Source of the DNA: JAVKDP01 sp040222185
GTDB taxonomy: Bacteria > Bacteroidota > Rhodothermia > Balneolales > Balneolaceae
DNA: 64,000 bases
Direction: 5' to 3'
NCBI GenBank assembly: GCA_040222185.1
Contig: JAVKDP010000003.1
Location: 1 to 64,000 of the forward strand
Both the position numbers and the translations under genes were made by a program. A model generated the notes under the pieces. That model ran no database searches. It was not told where the DNA came from and saw nothing but the letters and a program-made list of their open reading frames with translations. Below, one piece after another: positions 28,707 to 38,236 of the stretch (position 1 is its first letter; each line of letters opens with the position of its first letter).

Positions 28707-29908
28707 TTTTCTTCCTCTAGCTTTTCGATTCTCTTTAATAGTTCAATTTGATGCAGAGTCATTTCCTCAATCTTTTTAAGTAGCAGCATATTCATCTCTC
28801 CTAAGGAGATGCCATTGGCTTCCATTTCTTTCGCAGATGGCACTTCAGGTAAGTGCTTATTGGCTTTGATAAAAGCTTCTATTTCGGAAAGAGTAGGCAG
28901 ATCATAATCTTCTTCGAATACGTAATCGGGACCAGGAACATTTAAATCTACAATGATTTCTTCTGAATGGATTTTACCTTTAACAGTAAGAGCCTGGTCT
29001 GGATTTGAAGTACCAATTCCTACAAAAGAACTGGTAACTAAACCAGAATTCGTGGTTTTTATTACAAAAGCTTCTTCATCGTTTGTCCCGCTTCTCCTAG
29101 TAACAATGCGAAAACGATTATCACTTTCTGTGCCACTCCAATCGCTATCGTACCCAATATATGCTCCGTGTGCCCCTCCATCCTGAAGCATTTCAATTCT
29201 TACATTATCAACTTCACTACTATTATCTGTATCTGATTCCAATTTTAAAACTGCATCTCCATCAGTTGAAGAGCTTACATGAAGGCTTGCAGAAGGAGAA
29301 TCTGTACCCATCCCGACTCTTCCATCATTTTTAAGTGTCAAACTCTTAGCCCAATCTGTGATTGCAGAATTTGCAGTATCACTTATAGCATGCTCAAAAC
29401 GAATGTCACCGTAGTCGGTAAATCTCATTAGAGAGACTTCATCCTGAAAGATTCTCTTATCTCCTGCGTTATAATCATAATTATACCCTATTATTTTATG
29501 CCCACCATCGTGGAAGGTCCACCTGTTTCCTATTTGGAGCTTTTCAACTGGAGAAGAATGGCCAATGCCTACATTACCATTATTAAGCACTCTTATTCTC
29601 TCTACTCCACTAGTAATAAATCCCAGGTAACCTGTAGCTGCGGTAAGCGTTAACTCCTGAGCAGCGTAAATCTGATTAGGGTCTATTCCTAGTTGCTGAG
29701 TTCCATCAGTCATATAGATTGAAGAGTTAGCATAAGTACCGGAAAGCCCGATAGTTCCAGTACTATGAACACTTAGTTTGGCTAATGGCGAAGTAGTCCC
29801 TATCCCCACGGAACCAGAGGTAGGAAAAGTATTAGTTTGAGCTACTGATCCTAAAGGGATGAATAACCCTAGAACGAGGAAATGATATAATTTCATTTGA
29901 ATTTTCAT
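28703..29908 (-). CDS. Tail-fibre-like secreted protein, paralogue 3 of 5
   Basis: The 401-aa protein has a signal peptide ending SVAQ; Met5 is an alternative start. Repeated SVGIGTTSP, NVGIGHSSP, RVGMGTDSP and FVGIGTSNP motifs mark the fibre-like body. The C-terminal block is of the same subtype as paralogues 1 and 2 (IIVDLNVPGPDY) and ends in a short coiled coil. It shares one base with paralogue 4, so the five genes are probably one transcript. Surface location is inferred from the signal peptide and family. Confidence 0.82.
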   Translation of the reverse strand: MKIQMKLYHFLVLGLFIPLGSVAQTNTFPTSGSVGIGTTSPLAKLSVHSTGTIGLSGTYANSSIYMTDGTQQLGIDPNQIYAAQELTLTAATGYLGFITSGVERIRVLNNGNVGIGHSSPVEKLQIGNRWTFHDGGHKIIGYNYDYNAGDKRIFQDEVSLMRFTDYGDIRFEHAISDTANSAITDWAKSLTLKNDGRVGMGTDSPSASLHVSSSTDGDAVLKLESDTDNSSEVDNVRIEMLQDGGAHGAYIGYDSDWSGTESDNRFRIVTRRSGTNDEEAFVIKTTNSGLVTSSFVGIGTSNPDQALTVKGKIHSEEIIVDLNVPGPDYVFEEDYDLPTLSEIEAFIKANKHLPEVPSAKEMEANGISLGEMNMLLLKKIEEMTLHQIELLKRIEKLEEEK

Positions 29909-31002
29909 TATTTATTACTCTCTAATTTTTCGATACGAGCCATAAGCTCTTGAATCAGTTTTTGCTGTTTTGACGCATTCGTTTCTTGCTGAATAGTATG
30001 AAGCGTCAATTCTTCAATCTTTTTGAGCAGCAACATATTCATCTCTCCAAGTGAGATACCGTTAGCTTCCATTTCTTTGGCTGATGGTACTTCAGGAAGG
30101 TGTTTGTTGGCCTTGATAAAAGCTTCGATTTCGGAAAGGGTTGGTAAATCATACTCTTCTTCGAATACGTAATCCGGCCAGTTGGTGGCTTCAACTACAA
30201 CTTCTTTGGATCGTATGGTTCCATTGACTTCTAGTTTATTGCTGGGAGAAGTAGTTCCGATTCCCATTTCTCCAGTTCTGGTAACTACAAAGCGATCAAC
30301 AAATTCATTTCCTACTAAATCTCCCGCAGTAGCATCAAGTACTGTTCGATAAACAAGAGTGCCAGATGCAGTCATCGCTAACTCTCTGGCATCTCCATTC
30401 TTGATAACCTCTCTTACTCCTGCCCCTCTTCTAACTACATTCGATCCAAATACAAAAAAGGGAGATCCTAAGTGCTCTGCCATCTCAATGTATCCATCAG
30501 AAAATCCTATTGCTGATGAAGAAGCAAAAGTAGAAAATGGAAGATACTCTTTAGTAGGATTGATCTGCACATTGTCGCTAACTCCTAAAGAACCGCTTAC
30601 ATCTAAAGTATAAGATGGTGTTACCGAGCCAATTCCAACATTACCATCATCAGCAATATAGAATTTATCGCTGTTATCATCTCCAAACCAAAGGTCACTA
30701 CTATTTCCATCATTCCACCCATTAATTTCAAATATGCGGTCACTACTGGTTTCGAACCTGTATATGGTTTTACGAGTACCCGAATCATCAGCATCCCACT
30801 CAAATACTGCATTACCCGTTGTTCCAACATAAGGTAGATGGAAGAACATAGATGGTTGATTGCTAACACTTCCTGTAGCACTTATATAAGTTGCCCAGTC
30901 AAGGTTGCTGTCATAGTTCAGGTAAACCGGATTTGTGGAAGTTTGAGCTTGTAATGTACTAGCTACAAAAAAAAGAGCTATGAGGGAGAAGATTTGTTTC
31001 AT
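29908..31002 (-). CDS. Tail-fibre-like secreted protein, paralogue 4 of 5
   Basis: The 364-aa protein has a signal peptide ending TLQAQ and a body with NVGIGSVTP and EMGIGTTSP motifs. Its C-terminal block is a second subtype: VVVEATNWPDYVFEEEYDLP replaces the LNVPGPDY version of paralogues 1-3, while the following LSEIEAFIKANKHLPEVPS segment is unchanged. The last ~30 residues form a coiled coil. The gene is separated from paralogue 5 by 4 bp. Confidence 0.82.
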   Translation of the reverse strand: MKQIFSLIALFFVASTLQAQTSTNPVYLNYDSNLDWATYISATGSVSNQPSMFFHLPYVGTTGNAVFEWDADDSGTRKTIYRFETSSDRIFEINGWNDGNSSDLWFGDDNSDKFYIADDGNVGIGSVTPSYTLDVSGSLGVSDNVQINPTKEYLPFSTFASSSAIGFSDGYIEMAEHLGSPFFVFGSNVVRRGAGVREVIKNGDARELAMTASGTLVYRTVLDATAGDLVGNEFVDRFVVTRTGEMGIGTTSPSNKLEVNGTIRSKEVVVEATNWPDYVFEEEYDLPTLSEIEAFIKANKHLPEVPSAKEMEANGISLGEMNMLLLKKIEELTLHTIQQETNASKQQKLIQELMARIEKLESNK

Positions 31003-31006
31003 GGTA

Positions 31007-32317
31007 TTATTTTTTTGGCTCTAGAAGTTCAACTTTGATAATTAGTTGATTTACAAGTGCTTCTAAAGTTTTGAGTTTCTGCTGTTGCTCTTCGCGGATG
31101 TATCTCTCAGTTGATATTCCAAGTTCTAGTTGATCTATCATCTGTTTTTTATTTTCCAAAGCTCGCTCCTGCCCAATGGTATGCAGCGTCAGCTCTTCAA
31201 TCTTCTTAAGCAAAAGTATATTCATCTCTCCTAAAGAGATTCCATTGGCTTCCATTTCTTTGGCGGATGGCACTTCAGGTAAGTGCTTATTGGCTTTAAT
31301 AAAAGCTTCTATTTCGGAAAGGGTGGGTAAATCGTAGTCTTCTTCGAATACGTAATCCGGCCAGTTCGTGGTTTCAACTATAACTTCTTTGGAACGAATC
31401 GTGCCGTTTACTTCGAGTTCGTTGCCTGGAGTAGTGGTGCCAATCCCTACATTTCCATTTTGATCTAGCACAAATCTATGTTCAGCATTTCCATAAATCG
31501 AAAATTTACCTCCCCCTAATGATGCTCCGTCTGCCGTTGACATCATCCTCCAGTCTATTCCACCTGTTGCCGTTGACCGCAGAGTAAGTTGACTTGAACC
31601 TGTAGAAGACTCTACTAGCACAACTTCTGCATTAGTATTATCTACTATATGTAGTTTATTAGAAGGAGCGGTATTTCCAATTCCTACATTTCCACCTGCA
31701 AAATATGAATCCCCGTATGAATGTAATCTAAGTTTAACCTCATTATTATCATTATAAATATCCATCCGATGATGTCCGACTCCACCAAAAAATAACTGTG
31801 TTCTTTCACCGCTGGCGCTATTTCTTTTGAAATAAGTATTTCCGCCATAACGGTTATGTTTGAAAGTCGTTGTTCCAGTACCCCCATCTACATAATCGAC
31901 TTGTAAGCCGGAGGTATTGCTGCTAGTTTGAGATAGTGTTCCTATTCCAAAAGAACCATTTACTTGTAACTTAGTAGTTGGGCTTGTCATCCCAATCCCA
32001 ACATTACCGGTCTCATTTATGATCAGCCTGTTGGCTGTGCCAGACCTGAATAAAAAGCCATTTGAAGACCCTCCGGTATTTGTATAAGCAACATCAAATA
32101 CATATCCATTTAGCACATCACCATCCCCGGTTCTTGCTGGTAAAATCTGTAACGTTCTGTTACTCGGGTTTGAACTAAGTAAAATTTGTCCTAATGCGCT
32201 GCCCGATCCTGGTGTTTGAAACGTGCTTGATGTTGAAACAAGCAGGGAATCATTTTGTGCGTATGCCGAACCGAAAACAAGAAAAAAGGCCAGGCAAGTT
32301 GTTATGATCGTTTTCAT
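31007..32317 (-). CDS. Tail-fibre-like secreted protein, paralogue 5 of 5 (first in the array)
   Basis: The 436-aa protein is the longest of the set. A signal peptide ends SAYAQ. The body has NVGIGMTSP, NVGIGNTAP and NVGIGTTTP motifs. The C-terminal block is the TNWPDY subtype shared with paralogue 4, and a longer coiled coil of about 60 residues follows. It is the first gene of the island as transcribed, starting 268 bp downstream of the prepilin peptidase stop. A promoter is expected in that gap, but I could not recognise one. Confidence 0.82.
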   Translation of the reverse strand: MKTIITTCLAFFLVFGSAYAQNDSLLVSTSSTFQTPGSGSALGQILLSSNPSNRTLQILPARTGDGDVLNGYVFDVAYTNTGGSSNGFLFRSGTANRLIINETGNVGIGMTSPTTKLQVNGSFGIGTLSQTSSNTSGLQVDYVDGGTGTTTFKHNRYGGNTYFKRNSASGERTQLFFGGVGHHRMDIYNDNNEVKLRLHSYGDSYFAGGNVGIGNTAPSNKLHIVDNTNAEVVLVESSTGSSQLTLRSTATGGIDWRMMSTADGASLGGGKFSIYGNAEHRFVLDQNGNVGIGTTTPGNELEVNGTIRSKEVIVETTNWPDYVFEEDYDLPTLSEIEAFIKANKHLPEVPSAKEMEANGISLGEMNILLLKKIEELTLHTIGQERALENKKQMIDQLELGISTERYIREEQQQKLKTLEALVNQLIIKVELLEPKK

Positions 32318-32584
32318 AGTTTTATTTATTAATGCCTATTGCGGGTAACGGATTGATGCAAAGCCAGGATGATTTTCCTTAAAGAAATGGCTTGATGAGT
32401 TACACCCTATCCCATATAGCGGGCTTGAAAGAAAGGCTAAATTTGGTCGAGCTCTTGATGAAAAAACTAAAGCGTAACCCAATTTTTCTTTTGAATTTTT
32501 ACTCATCTCTTTTAACTCTATCGACTTTGGTATAACCAAAACATATAGAATTAAAATTGTCTAACAAAAAATTATTCATTTCAA

Positions 32585-33223
32585 TTAGTTAGCACTAAAA
32601 AATGAAGTTATCGACGTATAAGTTACGATTAAGTAAGAAATCCAAAGAAATATTGCGAAAGGAATTGTTACCGAAGTATTAATTTTCTTAAGTAAGAGAC
32701 CAACTATTGAGAGTAATCCTCCCAAAATTATGGCGATATAAACCACCCAGAAAATATCCCATCCATGGTAAAACCCCATCACTCCAATAAGCTTAATATC
32801 TCCCCACCCAAAAGCTTTATTATCTCTAAGTTTATCGACCAGGAAATTGAGTGCAATAAATGCTAGTGTAATTGAAATGGAAGCCAGGAATGCCTCAGCT
32901 TTTATTTCCTGAAAAAGAGGTGCAGCAGAAAATAATAGAAGAACCAGCACCAGTGTATTTGGGATTATCTTGCTGTAACTGTCGATGCAAGCAATAAAAA
33001 AAAGGGTGACTAGAAACCCATACTCAACCCACTGATTTACCGTTTCAGGATTGATAATTAAAACTCCCAAAACACAAACTGCCAGGCTAATATAACTGCC
33101 AACCCATTTTGCTTTTATTGATGCCAGGCTTTCAATATTGGACGAGAGAAGCTTGGTATTGAAATAGGATAAGTAGCTCCCAATGCCCCCGGCTAAAACT
33201 GCTATTGCGGATTGAAGAATCAA
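32585..33223 (-). CDS. Type 4 prepilin peptidase (A24 family), minimal form
   Basis: This 212-aa polytopic membrane protein contains the two catalytic aspartates of the A24 family: ACIDSYSKIIPN and the GxGD motif in GWGDIKLIGVMG. The N-terminal cytosolic methyltransferase region with its Cys motifs, found in full-length PilD/GspO, is absent. It would therefore cut class III leaders without an obvious N-methylation domain. The only possible start is TTG at 33223, three bases after the pseudopilin stop, because an in-frame stop precedes it. Its substrates are presumably the pseudopilins at 33227, 15551, 15200 and 14721. Confidence 0.88.
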   Translation of the reverse strand: MILQSAIAVLAGGIGSYLSYFNTKLLSSNIESLASIKAKWVGSYISLAVCVLGVLIINPETVNQWVEYGFLVTLFFIACIDSYSKIIPNTLVLVLLLFSAAPLFQEIKAEAFLASISITLAFIALNFLVDKLRDNKAFGWGDIKLIGVMGFYHGWDIFWVVYIAIILGGLLSIVGLLLKKINTSVTIPFAIFLWISYLIVTYTSITSFFSAN

Positions 33224-33226
33224 CGA

Positions 33227-33646
33227 TTAATCGGGGATGATTTGCTCAACTGTTCCGTTACTATCTACCTGCCATTTGTTGTACACCCCATCGTTATCAA
33301 AGTCGATAATAGATGTGGCTGTAGCGATATAACTTGAAGGCTCCGCACTTACAATCTCGATGGTATACCTGGCTTTCCCACCTTCGGTAATCATTTTCTC
33401 ATGCTCGAACCCGATTTTTGAAAACTCAAGCGCATAGGTATCGTGTTCCAGGTGATATACTTTTTGTAGAGTATGTAAGAAAGCCAGTTGGGTTTTAGCT
33501 TCGGTTGTTTTGGCCTTTGTTGTCACATTTTGATAGAGTGGTACCGCGATCATAATGAGTATGCCAATAATCGCTAACACGATTAACAGTTCGGTTAGTG
33601 AAAACCCGTCTTCTTCTTTAATTGCTTTTAAAAACTGCTTTTTCAT
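33227..33646 (-). CDS. gspG: Major pseudopilin, GspG/PilE-like
   Basis: The 139-aa preprotein has leader MKKQFLKAIKEEDG and then FSLTELLIVLAIIGILIMIA, the textbook type IV prepilin/pseudopilin helix with Glu5. The small C-terminal head ends with DFDNDGVYNKWQVDSNG, an acidic loop resembling the calcium-binding loop of GspG-type major pseudopilins. It is the likely main subunit of the pseudopilus polymer. It precedes the prepilin peptidase gene and follows the GspC/PilP-like gene by 10 bp. Confidence 0.92.
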   Translation of the reverse strand: MKKQFLKAIKEEDGFSLTELLIVLAIIGILIMIAVPLYQNVTTKAKTTEAKTQLAFLHTLQKVYHLEHDTYALEFSKIGFEHEKMITEGGKARYTIEIVSAEPSSYIATATSIIDFDNDGVYNKWQVDSNGTVEQIIPD

Positions 33647-33656
33647 ATCTCGCTCG

Positions 33657-34121
33657 TCAATTTAATTTTAATATAAGTTCTTTTTTGTCATGCTCCAGAA
33701 TTACCGAATCCTTTACAATTTCTTTCACTTTAATATCATTAAGAAACGACTCTCCTTTTCTTAGAAAGAAGGATTGCCCCCACTCATCTGATATCACCAC
33801 CATACCATCTAATATCCCAGCCAGGGATAATCGTGGCCATTGAAATTCCGGTTCATTTGTATTCGTCTCCGGGACGATTGTTGGTTCAATTGCTCTGGTT
33901 CTGTTCAGTGTAAATGGATTCCTGCTTGAAGATGAATACTCGTACACTTCCCGATCCGGAACAGTTAGCTCGGTCATATTGATACTCCGAACTTCTTGTA
34001 GAGCAATGGCTCCTTCATCACTGTTCATCGCTGAAAAATTAACCACGTTCACGCCCCATACCAGTATTACTATGATTACCAGTATTATCTTACCAATAGT
34101 GGTTTCAAAAAAGGCAATCAT
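33657..34121 (-). CDS. GspC/PilP-like inner-membrane-to-secretin connector
   Basis: The 154-aa protein has one N-terminal membrane helix (about 8-28), a low-complexity Pro/Thr/Glu linker (about 55-90) and a C-terminal beta domain (LSLAGILDGMVVISDEWGQS, then FFLRKGESF). This matches the homology-region fold of GspC and the PilP family, which contacts the N0 domain of the secretin. The ATG overlaps the TGA of the PilO-like gene (ATGA), a coupled arrangement. The gene order PilMN-PilO-PilP supports the call more than the sequence similarity does. Confidence 0.75.
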   Translation of the reverse strand: MIAFFETTIGKIILVIIVILVWGVNVVNFSAMNSDEGAIALQEVRSINMTELTVPDREVYEYSSSSRNPFTLNRTRAIEPTIVPETNTNEPEFQWPRLSLAGILDGMVVISDEWGQSFFLRKGESFLNDIKVKEIVKDSVILEHDKKELILKLN

Positions 34122-34660
34122 TTGGACCCCCGCAACATCGTGATTTCGAGATTCAGGTTTCCGTTTAGCCTGGCATTCAGGTTCTGCTCTTTCTGAACAG
34201 AAAGATCCTGTACTTCAATCACCAAACCATTCTGCTCTAACCGGTTAACAAAACGGGCTACACTATGATACGATCCTGAAAATTCAAGGGTCACTTGTTT
34301 CCGGTTGTAAGCCTCTTCGATCGTTTCCCCGGTAGGTTGTATTACTGCAATTGAAACTACAGATTCTTTAGCGTCACTGAGGGTTTGTTCTACTATTTTC
34401 GAGAATTCGTTTTCATAAGCCAAATCAACATACATTTTGCTGATTCCTTCATCCAGGATGGCTTGTTTTTCTTCAAGATCACTAAGCTGCTCTTTCCAGT
34501 TCCCCATCACTTCAATCTGCTCGTTCTGAGTAGTTAGTACCGAATACTTCTCATACACTTCTACAAGATGAGGAAGCAATACAAAAATAGTAATGCCAAG
34601 AAATCCGGCAAGAGATATCCCAGCTACTATTTTCCAGGTATGTAGATTCTTTGATTCCAT
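34118..34660 (-). CDS. PilO/GspM-like assembly protein
   Basis: The 180-aa protein has a single N-terminal membrane helix (about 10-30), a periplasmic coiled coil (about 35-75) and a ferredoxin-like C-terminal domain (VTLEFSGSYHSVARFVNRLE, then VIEVQDLSV) characteristic of PilO and GspM. I choose the ATG at 34660, which overlaps the upstream TGA; a GTG one codon earlier is possible. In the family it dimerises with PilN/GspL and forms the inner-membrane alignment complex. Confidence 0.82.
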   Translation of the reverse strand: MESKNLHTWKIVAGISLAGFLGITIFVLLPHLVEVYEKYSVLTTQNEQIEVMGNWKEQLSDLEEKQAILDEGISKMYVDLAYENEFSKIVEQTLSDAKESVVSIAVIQPTGETIEEAYNRKQVTLEFSGSYHSVARFVNRLEQNGLVIEVQDLSVQKEQNLNARLNGNLNLEITMLRGSK

Positions 34661-36066
34661 CACTGATTGGTTAGAATTAGAATCTCAAATTCTGAAGTCT
34701 GTCCATCGTCTAATTTTTGAGAGATAATTAAACTGGCTCTTTCAACCTTTTTGTGTTCTTCCAGCTCTTTTAGAAATTCAGTTAGTGAGTTTTCATTCCG
34801 TGTAAACCCTGACAAACGGACTTCCTTACCCTCTACTCCATTTCTTTTCGTCGCATCCAACTGCTCTAACCATACATTATCGGTAATACTTTCCCCAATT
34901 AGCTCAAAGATGAAGGTGTAGGTTTCTCTTTCTGCTATAATAGATCTTGCTTCCAGAAATGTATCCCTGGTGTCGAACAGTAGTTCCCGCTTGTTATTGA
35001 CCTCTTCAATCCGGTCACCTATTCTATCCATAATCTGGTTGCTTTCAATCAGCTTGTAATCTGTGATTTTCCCTAATGCGAATGCCAGTAAACCAAATAA
35101 AATGAGCGGTACAAATAACAGTATGCTTAAACGAATAGATTCTTGCTTATCGTGCTGAAGTATGGCTTCGGTCTGGACTTCCGCTTCAGTAAAGTTAAAT
35201 GAGTCCAGCCCTTCAAAAAATAGTTTCGTAGTGAGGCCGGCTGAGATCGCATATTTATGATCCAGTTCGTCAAACCCTTTTTTTCCTTTCATAGGATGGA
35301 TTTTCCTGATAGGCCTGCTGACCTGATCTTGGTTATGATCCAGTGAACTAGTGAATAGTGGAACCGAATGAATAGGCTTCTCAACAGAAGACTCTTCTGT
35401 TTGAAGGTATGAATCTGCTTCTGTTATCAGCAAATTCTGTTCTGCTTCAACAACCGGGTTAAGATCAGATACCGAATGGATTATCCCTTGCTGATATACT
35501 ACCAGGTATGGATTTTCTGAAGCGCCGGAAATTATAGCGGAGGTGTCTTCTATGAAATCTTCGTCATAAAGCAGGCTATACCCTGGTTCCAAAACTCCCG
35601 CATTCGATAGCTTTGGATAAAGCCCTGTCTCTTTAAATAAATCGCCATAATACTCCAGGGTCGTCTTATTTAATACCTGGAAAATACACCGCTTACTGTC
35701 TTCATCAATCTCTATGAGCTGATGCTGGATAACTACTTCTTCTGTAAACCCGGAGCTATACTCTTTTAATTTAGCTTCAATCCAATGATCAACATCCTCA
35801 GGTTCTTCCGAGTAGGGGACTTCATCTGTATAGATTGCAAGTAATGCCTCTGAAGCTGAAAACCCGATATGATATGCTTCCGATTTAAGGTTTTGCTTTA
35901 GCTCTTCAATCCCATCTGTTATAGAGATATCGCTTTTGTTGTGAAGAATTTCTCCATGCGATTGTAATGATAACTTTTTGCCCAAACGATCTACTTCAAC
36001 CCAACGGATGTACTCACCCGTTATCTCAATACCGACTGCGGTTTTTTCAATGAATGGGACTTTCAT
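34660..36066 (-). CDS. GspL-like fusion of PilM (actin-like) and PilN
   Basis: The 468-aa protein begins with an actin-like cytoplasmic domain of the PilM/GspL type (VGIEITGEYIRWVEVDR). A variable acidic linker follows at about 190-290, then one membrane helix (about 311-333), a periplasmic coiled coil and a ferredoxin-like domain with VRLSGFTRNENSLTEFLKEL, the typical PilN/GspL signature. PilM and PilN are separate proteins in most type IV pili but fused in GspL of type II secretion, which supports a T2SS-like machine. It recruits the assembly ATPase to the membrane. Confidence 0.85.
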   Translation of the reverse strand: MKVPFIEKTAVGIEITGEYIRWVEVDRLGKKLSLQSHGEILHNKSDISITDGIEELKQNLKSEAYHIGFSASEALLAIYTDEVPYSEEPEDVDHWIEAKLKEYSSGFTEEVVIQHQLIEIDEDSKRCIFQVLNKTTLEYYGDLFKETGLYPKLSNAGVLEPGYSLLYDEDFIEDTSAIISGASENPYLVVYQQGIIHSVSDLNPVVEAEQNLLITEADSYLQTEESSVEKPIHSVPLFTSSLDHNQDQVSRPIRKIHPMKGKKGFDELDHKYAISAGLTTKLFFEGLDSFNFTEAEVQTEAILQHDKQESIRLSILLFVPLILFGLLAFALGKITDYKLIESNQIMDRIGDRIEEVNNKRELLFDTRDTFLEARSIIAERETYTFIFELIGESITDNVWLEQLDATKRNGVEGKEVRLSGFTRNENSLTEFLKELEEHKKVERASLIISQKLDDGQTSEFEILILTNQ

Positions 36067-36070
36067 AGAA

Positions 36071-38089
36071 TTAGTTATCGATGCTTAAATCCAGATCATC
36101 TCTAATTTGATTCCACCTGTAGTTGTCATTTCCATCTCCATAGAATACATATGGTGTTATAAAAATGACCAACTCAGACTTTATTATGCTCGTGCTTTTG
36201 TTTCTGAACAACCTGCCGAGTAACGGGATATTTCCAAGTATAGGAACTTTGTTGATGTTCTCGGTTTCACTTTCTTGTATCAGTCCCCCGAGTATAATAG
36301 TTTCTCCGTCTTTCAGTCTGACGGTTGAGTCTAAAACCCGGCTGTTTATAGTAGGAGGAACCTCTGCTGTTAAGGTTCCAACCGGTGTGTTAAACTCCGG
36401 ATGAACTTCTACTGTTACATCTCCTGAAGCGCTTACCCATGGAGTAATTTCCAGGAGCACGTTTGCTTCAATGCTTTCGAATCGCTGAGATTCCTGTGTA
36501 ATCACATTATTTGGAGATTGAAGTGGGGTGGTAGACGTAAATATATAATACTGGGTCGTTCCGATTTCTATACTTGCAGTATGCCCGTTGAGGGTTGATA
36601 TCTGCGGGCGCGATTTTACTGTTACCAATCCTTCCTGGTCTAATGCCTGGATTCTGAAAATGAAATCACTCGGTAACCGACCCAGGTTTTTAACTCCAAA
36701 GAGATTTCCACCTGGCGCAAATGTTGCATTAATATCAGCTCCACCTCCTTGCACACTTAATCCACCACTTTGATTCTCTCCCTGTCCAAACAGAACTGTA
36801 AACGGATTAAAGAATCCGCTATCGGGTTTAACTCCTGATGATAAAGACAATCCCAGTTGATACATATCCGAGGTGTTCACATCCACCACAAGAGCTTCTA
36901 TCATAATCTGGGGTGTTGGGTAATCGATCTCAGAAATAAAGTTTTCCAGCTCTACAATTACGTCATTTGTGCCAATAACCATTAATCCGTTTTGCTCTTT
37001 AATAACCTGCACTGTGGCATTCTGAAGTACACTTTCGGGAATTAGATCAATCACTACATCAGATCGGATATGTTTGAGCCGGATGAGTTTATTTGACGCA
37101 ATTCCACTGGTGCTTTTATCTCCAATGATGTACATCTCACCTTCTTTTCGGAAAGTAAATGAAGTCCCTCTGAATACATATGACAGAGCCTGTTCAATAG
37201 TAAGCCCTGATGCTTTGGCGGTTATAGAATTGGTCGGTAACCCATAGGTTATCATATTTATCTCACTTTGGTACCCAATCTCACGGATTACATCAGTAGC
37301 ATTGGCGTCTACAACATCCATATCCACCAGGCCATCGTCATCCACATTGATCCAAAAATTTGTTCCTGTACTTTCACCCTGTTCATTGGTAAAGCCAATC
37401 CGGTCAATGATATATACACCGTCTTTTTCACGTAACGAAAATCCGTTATTGGAAAGAATAATAGATAATGCTGATTCCAGTTCTACATCTTGCAGATACC
37501 CTGAAATTGATCCTCGTACTCCGTTTCGTGGAATCACATTTCTCCCGGTTTTCTGAGAGATCAAGCGAGCGAAATCGGTTACTTCGATTTCCTTTACATC
37601 CATTGAGAGCCTATTATCGTCAAAATCTATGATGGGTTCGATTGTTTCGGGTACTGGTTCCTGCTCCACATATTCCCTGATTCTGAAAATCTGCCCTGTC
37701 TGGGTTGTAGAAAGGTTGTACTCCATAGATATAAATATGAGTACCTCAATTATCGTGATATCTGAAAACCTGAGTGTGAGCTGCCTGTTCAGCCTGTTTT
37801 CTACCAAAAGATTTATATCATATTCACGGCCTAATGCCCTTAAGAAGTCCCTGGAATCAATATTGCTAACGCTGATATCGGTCTCGATTTTTTTGAACAC
37901 ATTATCGGGAAGGTTATCCAGGTCAACCCGCACTTTGTTCGTGTCAATAATAGTGGAGAGGTATTGTATATAATCCAGCCTTTCCTGTATGGTAGTACTA
38001 TCGGCTTCGTTGGCCGTCTCTTGCGCGTAAGCATTGGTATAGACCAATGCGAAAATAAAAATCAGGAGTAATTGTAGGGTACGATTCAT
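36071..38089 (-). CDS. gspD: Secretin GspD/PilQ, outer-membrane channel
   Basis: I start this gene at ATG 38089, which begins a clean signal peptide (MNRTLQLLLIFIFALVYTNAYAQ); a TTG 24 bp upstream opens the same frame but looks wrong. The 672-aa protein has an STN/N0-like domain (about 65-120) and a series of N-domains (EVTDFARLISQKTGRNVIP; VVIDLIPESVLQNATVQVI). The C-terminal secretin module (about 395-655) includes PQIMIEALVVDVNTSD, the gate region, and VPILGNIPLLGRLF before the last strand. The protein forms the multimeric outer-membrane pore. No pilotin gene was recognised nearby. Confidence 0.95.
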   Translation of the reverse strand: MNRTLQLLLIFIFALVYTNAYAQETANEADSTTIQERLDYIQYLSTIIDTNKVRVDLDNLPDNVFKKIETDISVSNIDSRDFLRALGREYDINLLVENRLNRQLTLRFSDITIIEVLIFISMEYNLSTTQTGQIFRIREYVEQEPVPETIEPIIDFDDNRLSMDVKEIEVTDFARLISQKTGRNVIPRNGVRGSISGYLQDVELESALSIILSNNGFSLREKDGVYIIDRIGFTNEQGESTGTNFWINVDDDGLVDMDVVDANATDVIREIGYQSEINMITYGLPTNSITAKASGLTIEQALSYVFRGTSFTFRKEGEMYIIGDKSTSGIASNKLIRLKHIRSDVVIDLIPESVLQNATVQVIKEQNGLMVIGTNDVIVELENFISEIDYPTPQIMIEALVVDVNTSDMYQLGLSLSSGVKPDSGFFNPFTVLFGQGENQSGGLSVQGGGADINATFAPGGNLFGVKNLGRLPSDFIFRIQALDQEGLVTVKSRPQISTLNGHTASIEIGTTQYYIFTSTTPLQSPNNVITQESQRFESIEANVLLEITPWVSASGDVTVEVHPEFNTPVGTLTAEVPPTINSRVLDSTVRLKDGETIILGGLIQESETENINKVPILGNIPLLGRLFRNKSTSIIKSELVIFITPYVFYGDGNDNYRWNQIRDDLDLSIDN

Positions 38090-38236
38090 AAAACAGGATG
38101 GATGTAGACTCAATTAAACAGAATAGAAAATTTTTGTTGAACTTACCTATATCTTTTTTGTGAAAGTCTGTTCCCTTAATCGCGCTTTTTCTTTCTCGCT
38201 TGTGATAGGTTTGGGGAGTACTTCCTAAAAGACTTA

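Larger units (their letters stand above)
26580..31410 (-). repeat. Five dispersed copies of a ~235-bp C-terminal coding block
   Basis: Near-identical blocks lie at about 26580-26820, 27590-27830, 28755-28990, 30000-30220 and 31180-31400, one at the 3' end of each tail-fibre-like gene. The segment coding for VFEEDYDLP...KANKHLPE is almost invariant at DNA level. These are ready substrates for recombination that would delete, duplicate or swap the variable 5' parts. Confidence 0.8.

Noticed and set aside
32336..32539. Minus-strand 67-codon reading frame between the prepilin peptidase and fibre genes
   Set aside because: It has no recognisable domain, no signal peptide and unusual composition. 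It is most likely the leader/promoter region of the fibre array. This 267-bp gap shows no other clear feature.
38090..38113. TTG start 24 bp upstream for the secretin
   Set aside because: It would put a polar eight-residue tail before a perfect signal peptide; the ATG at 38089 is better.
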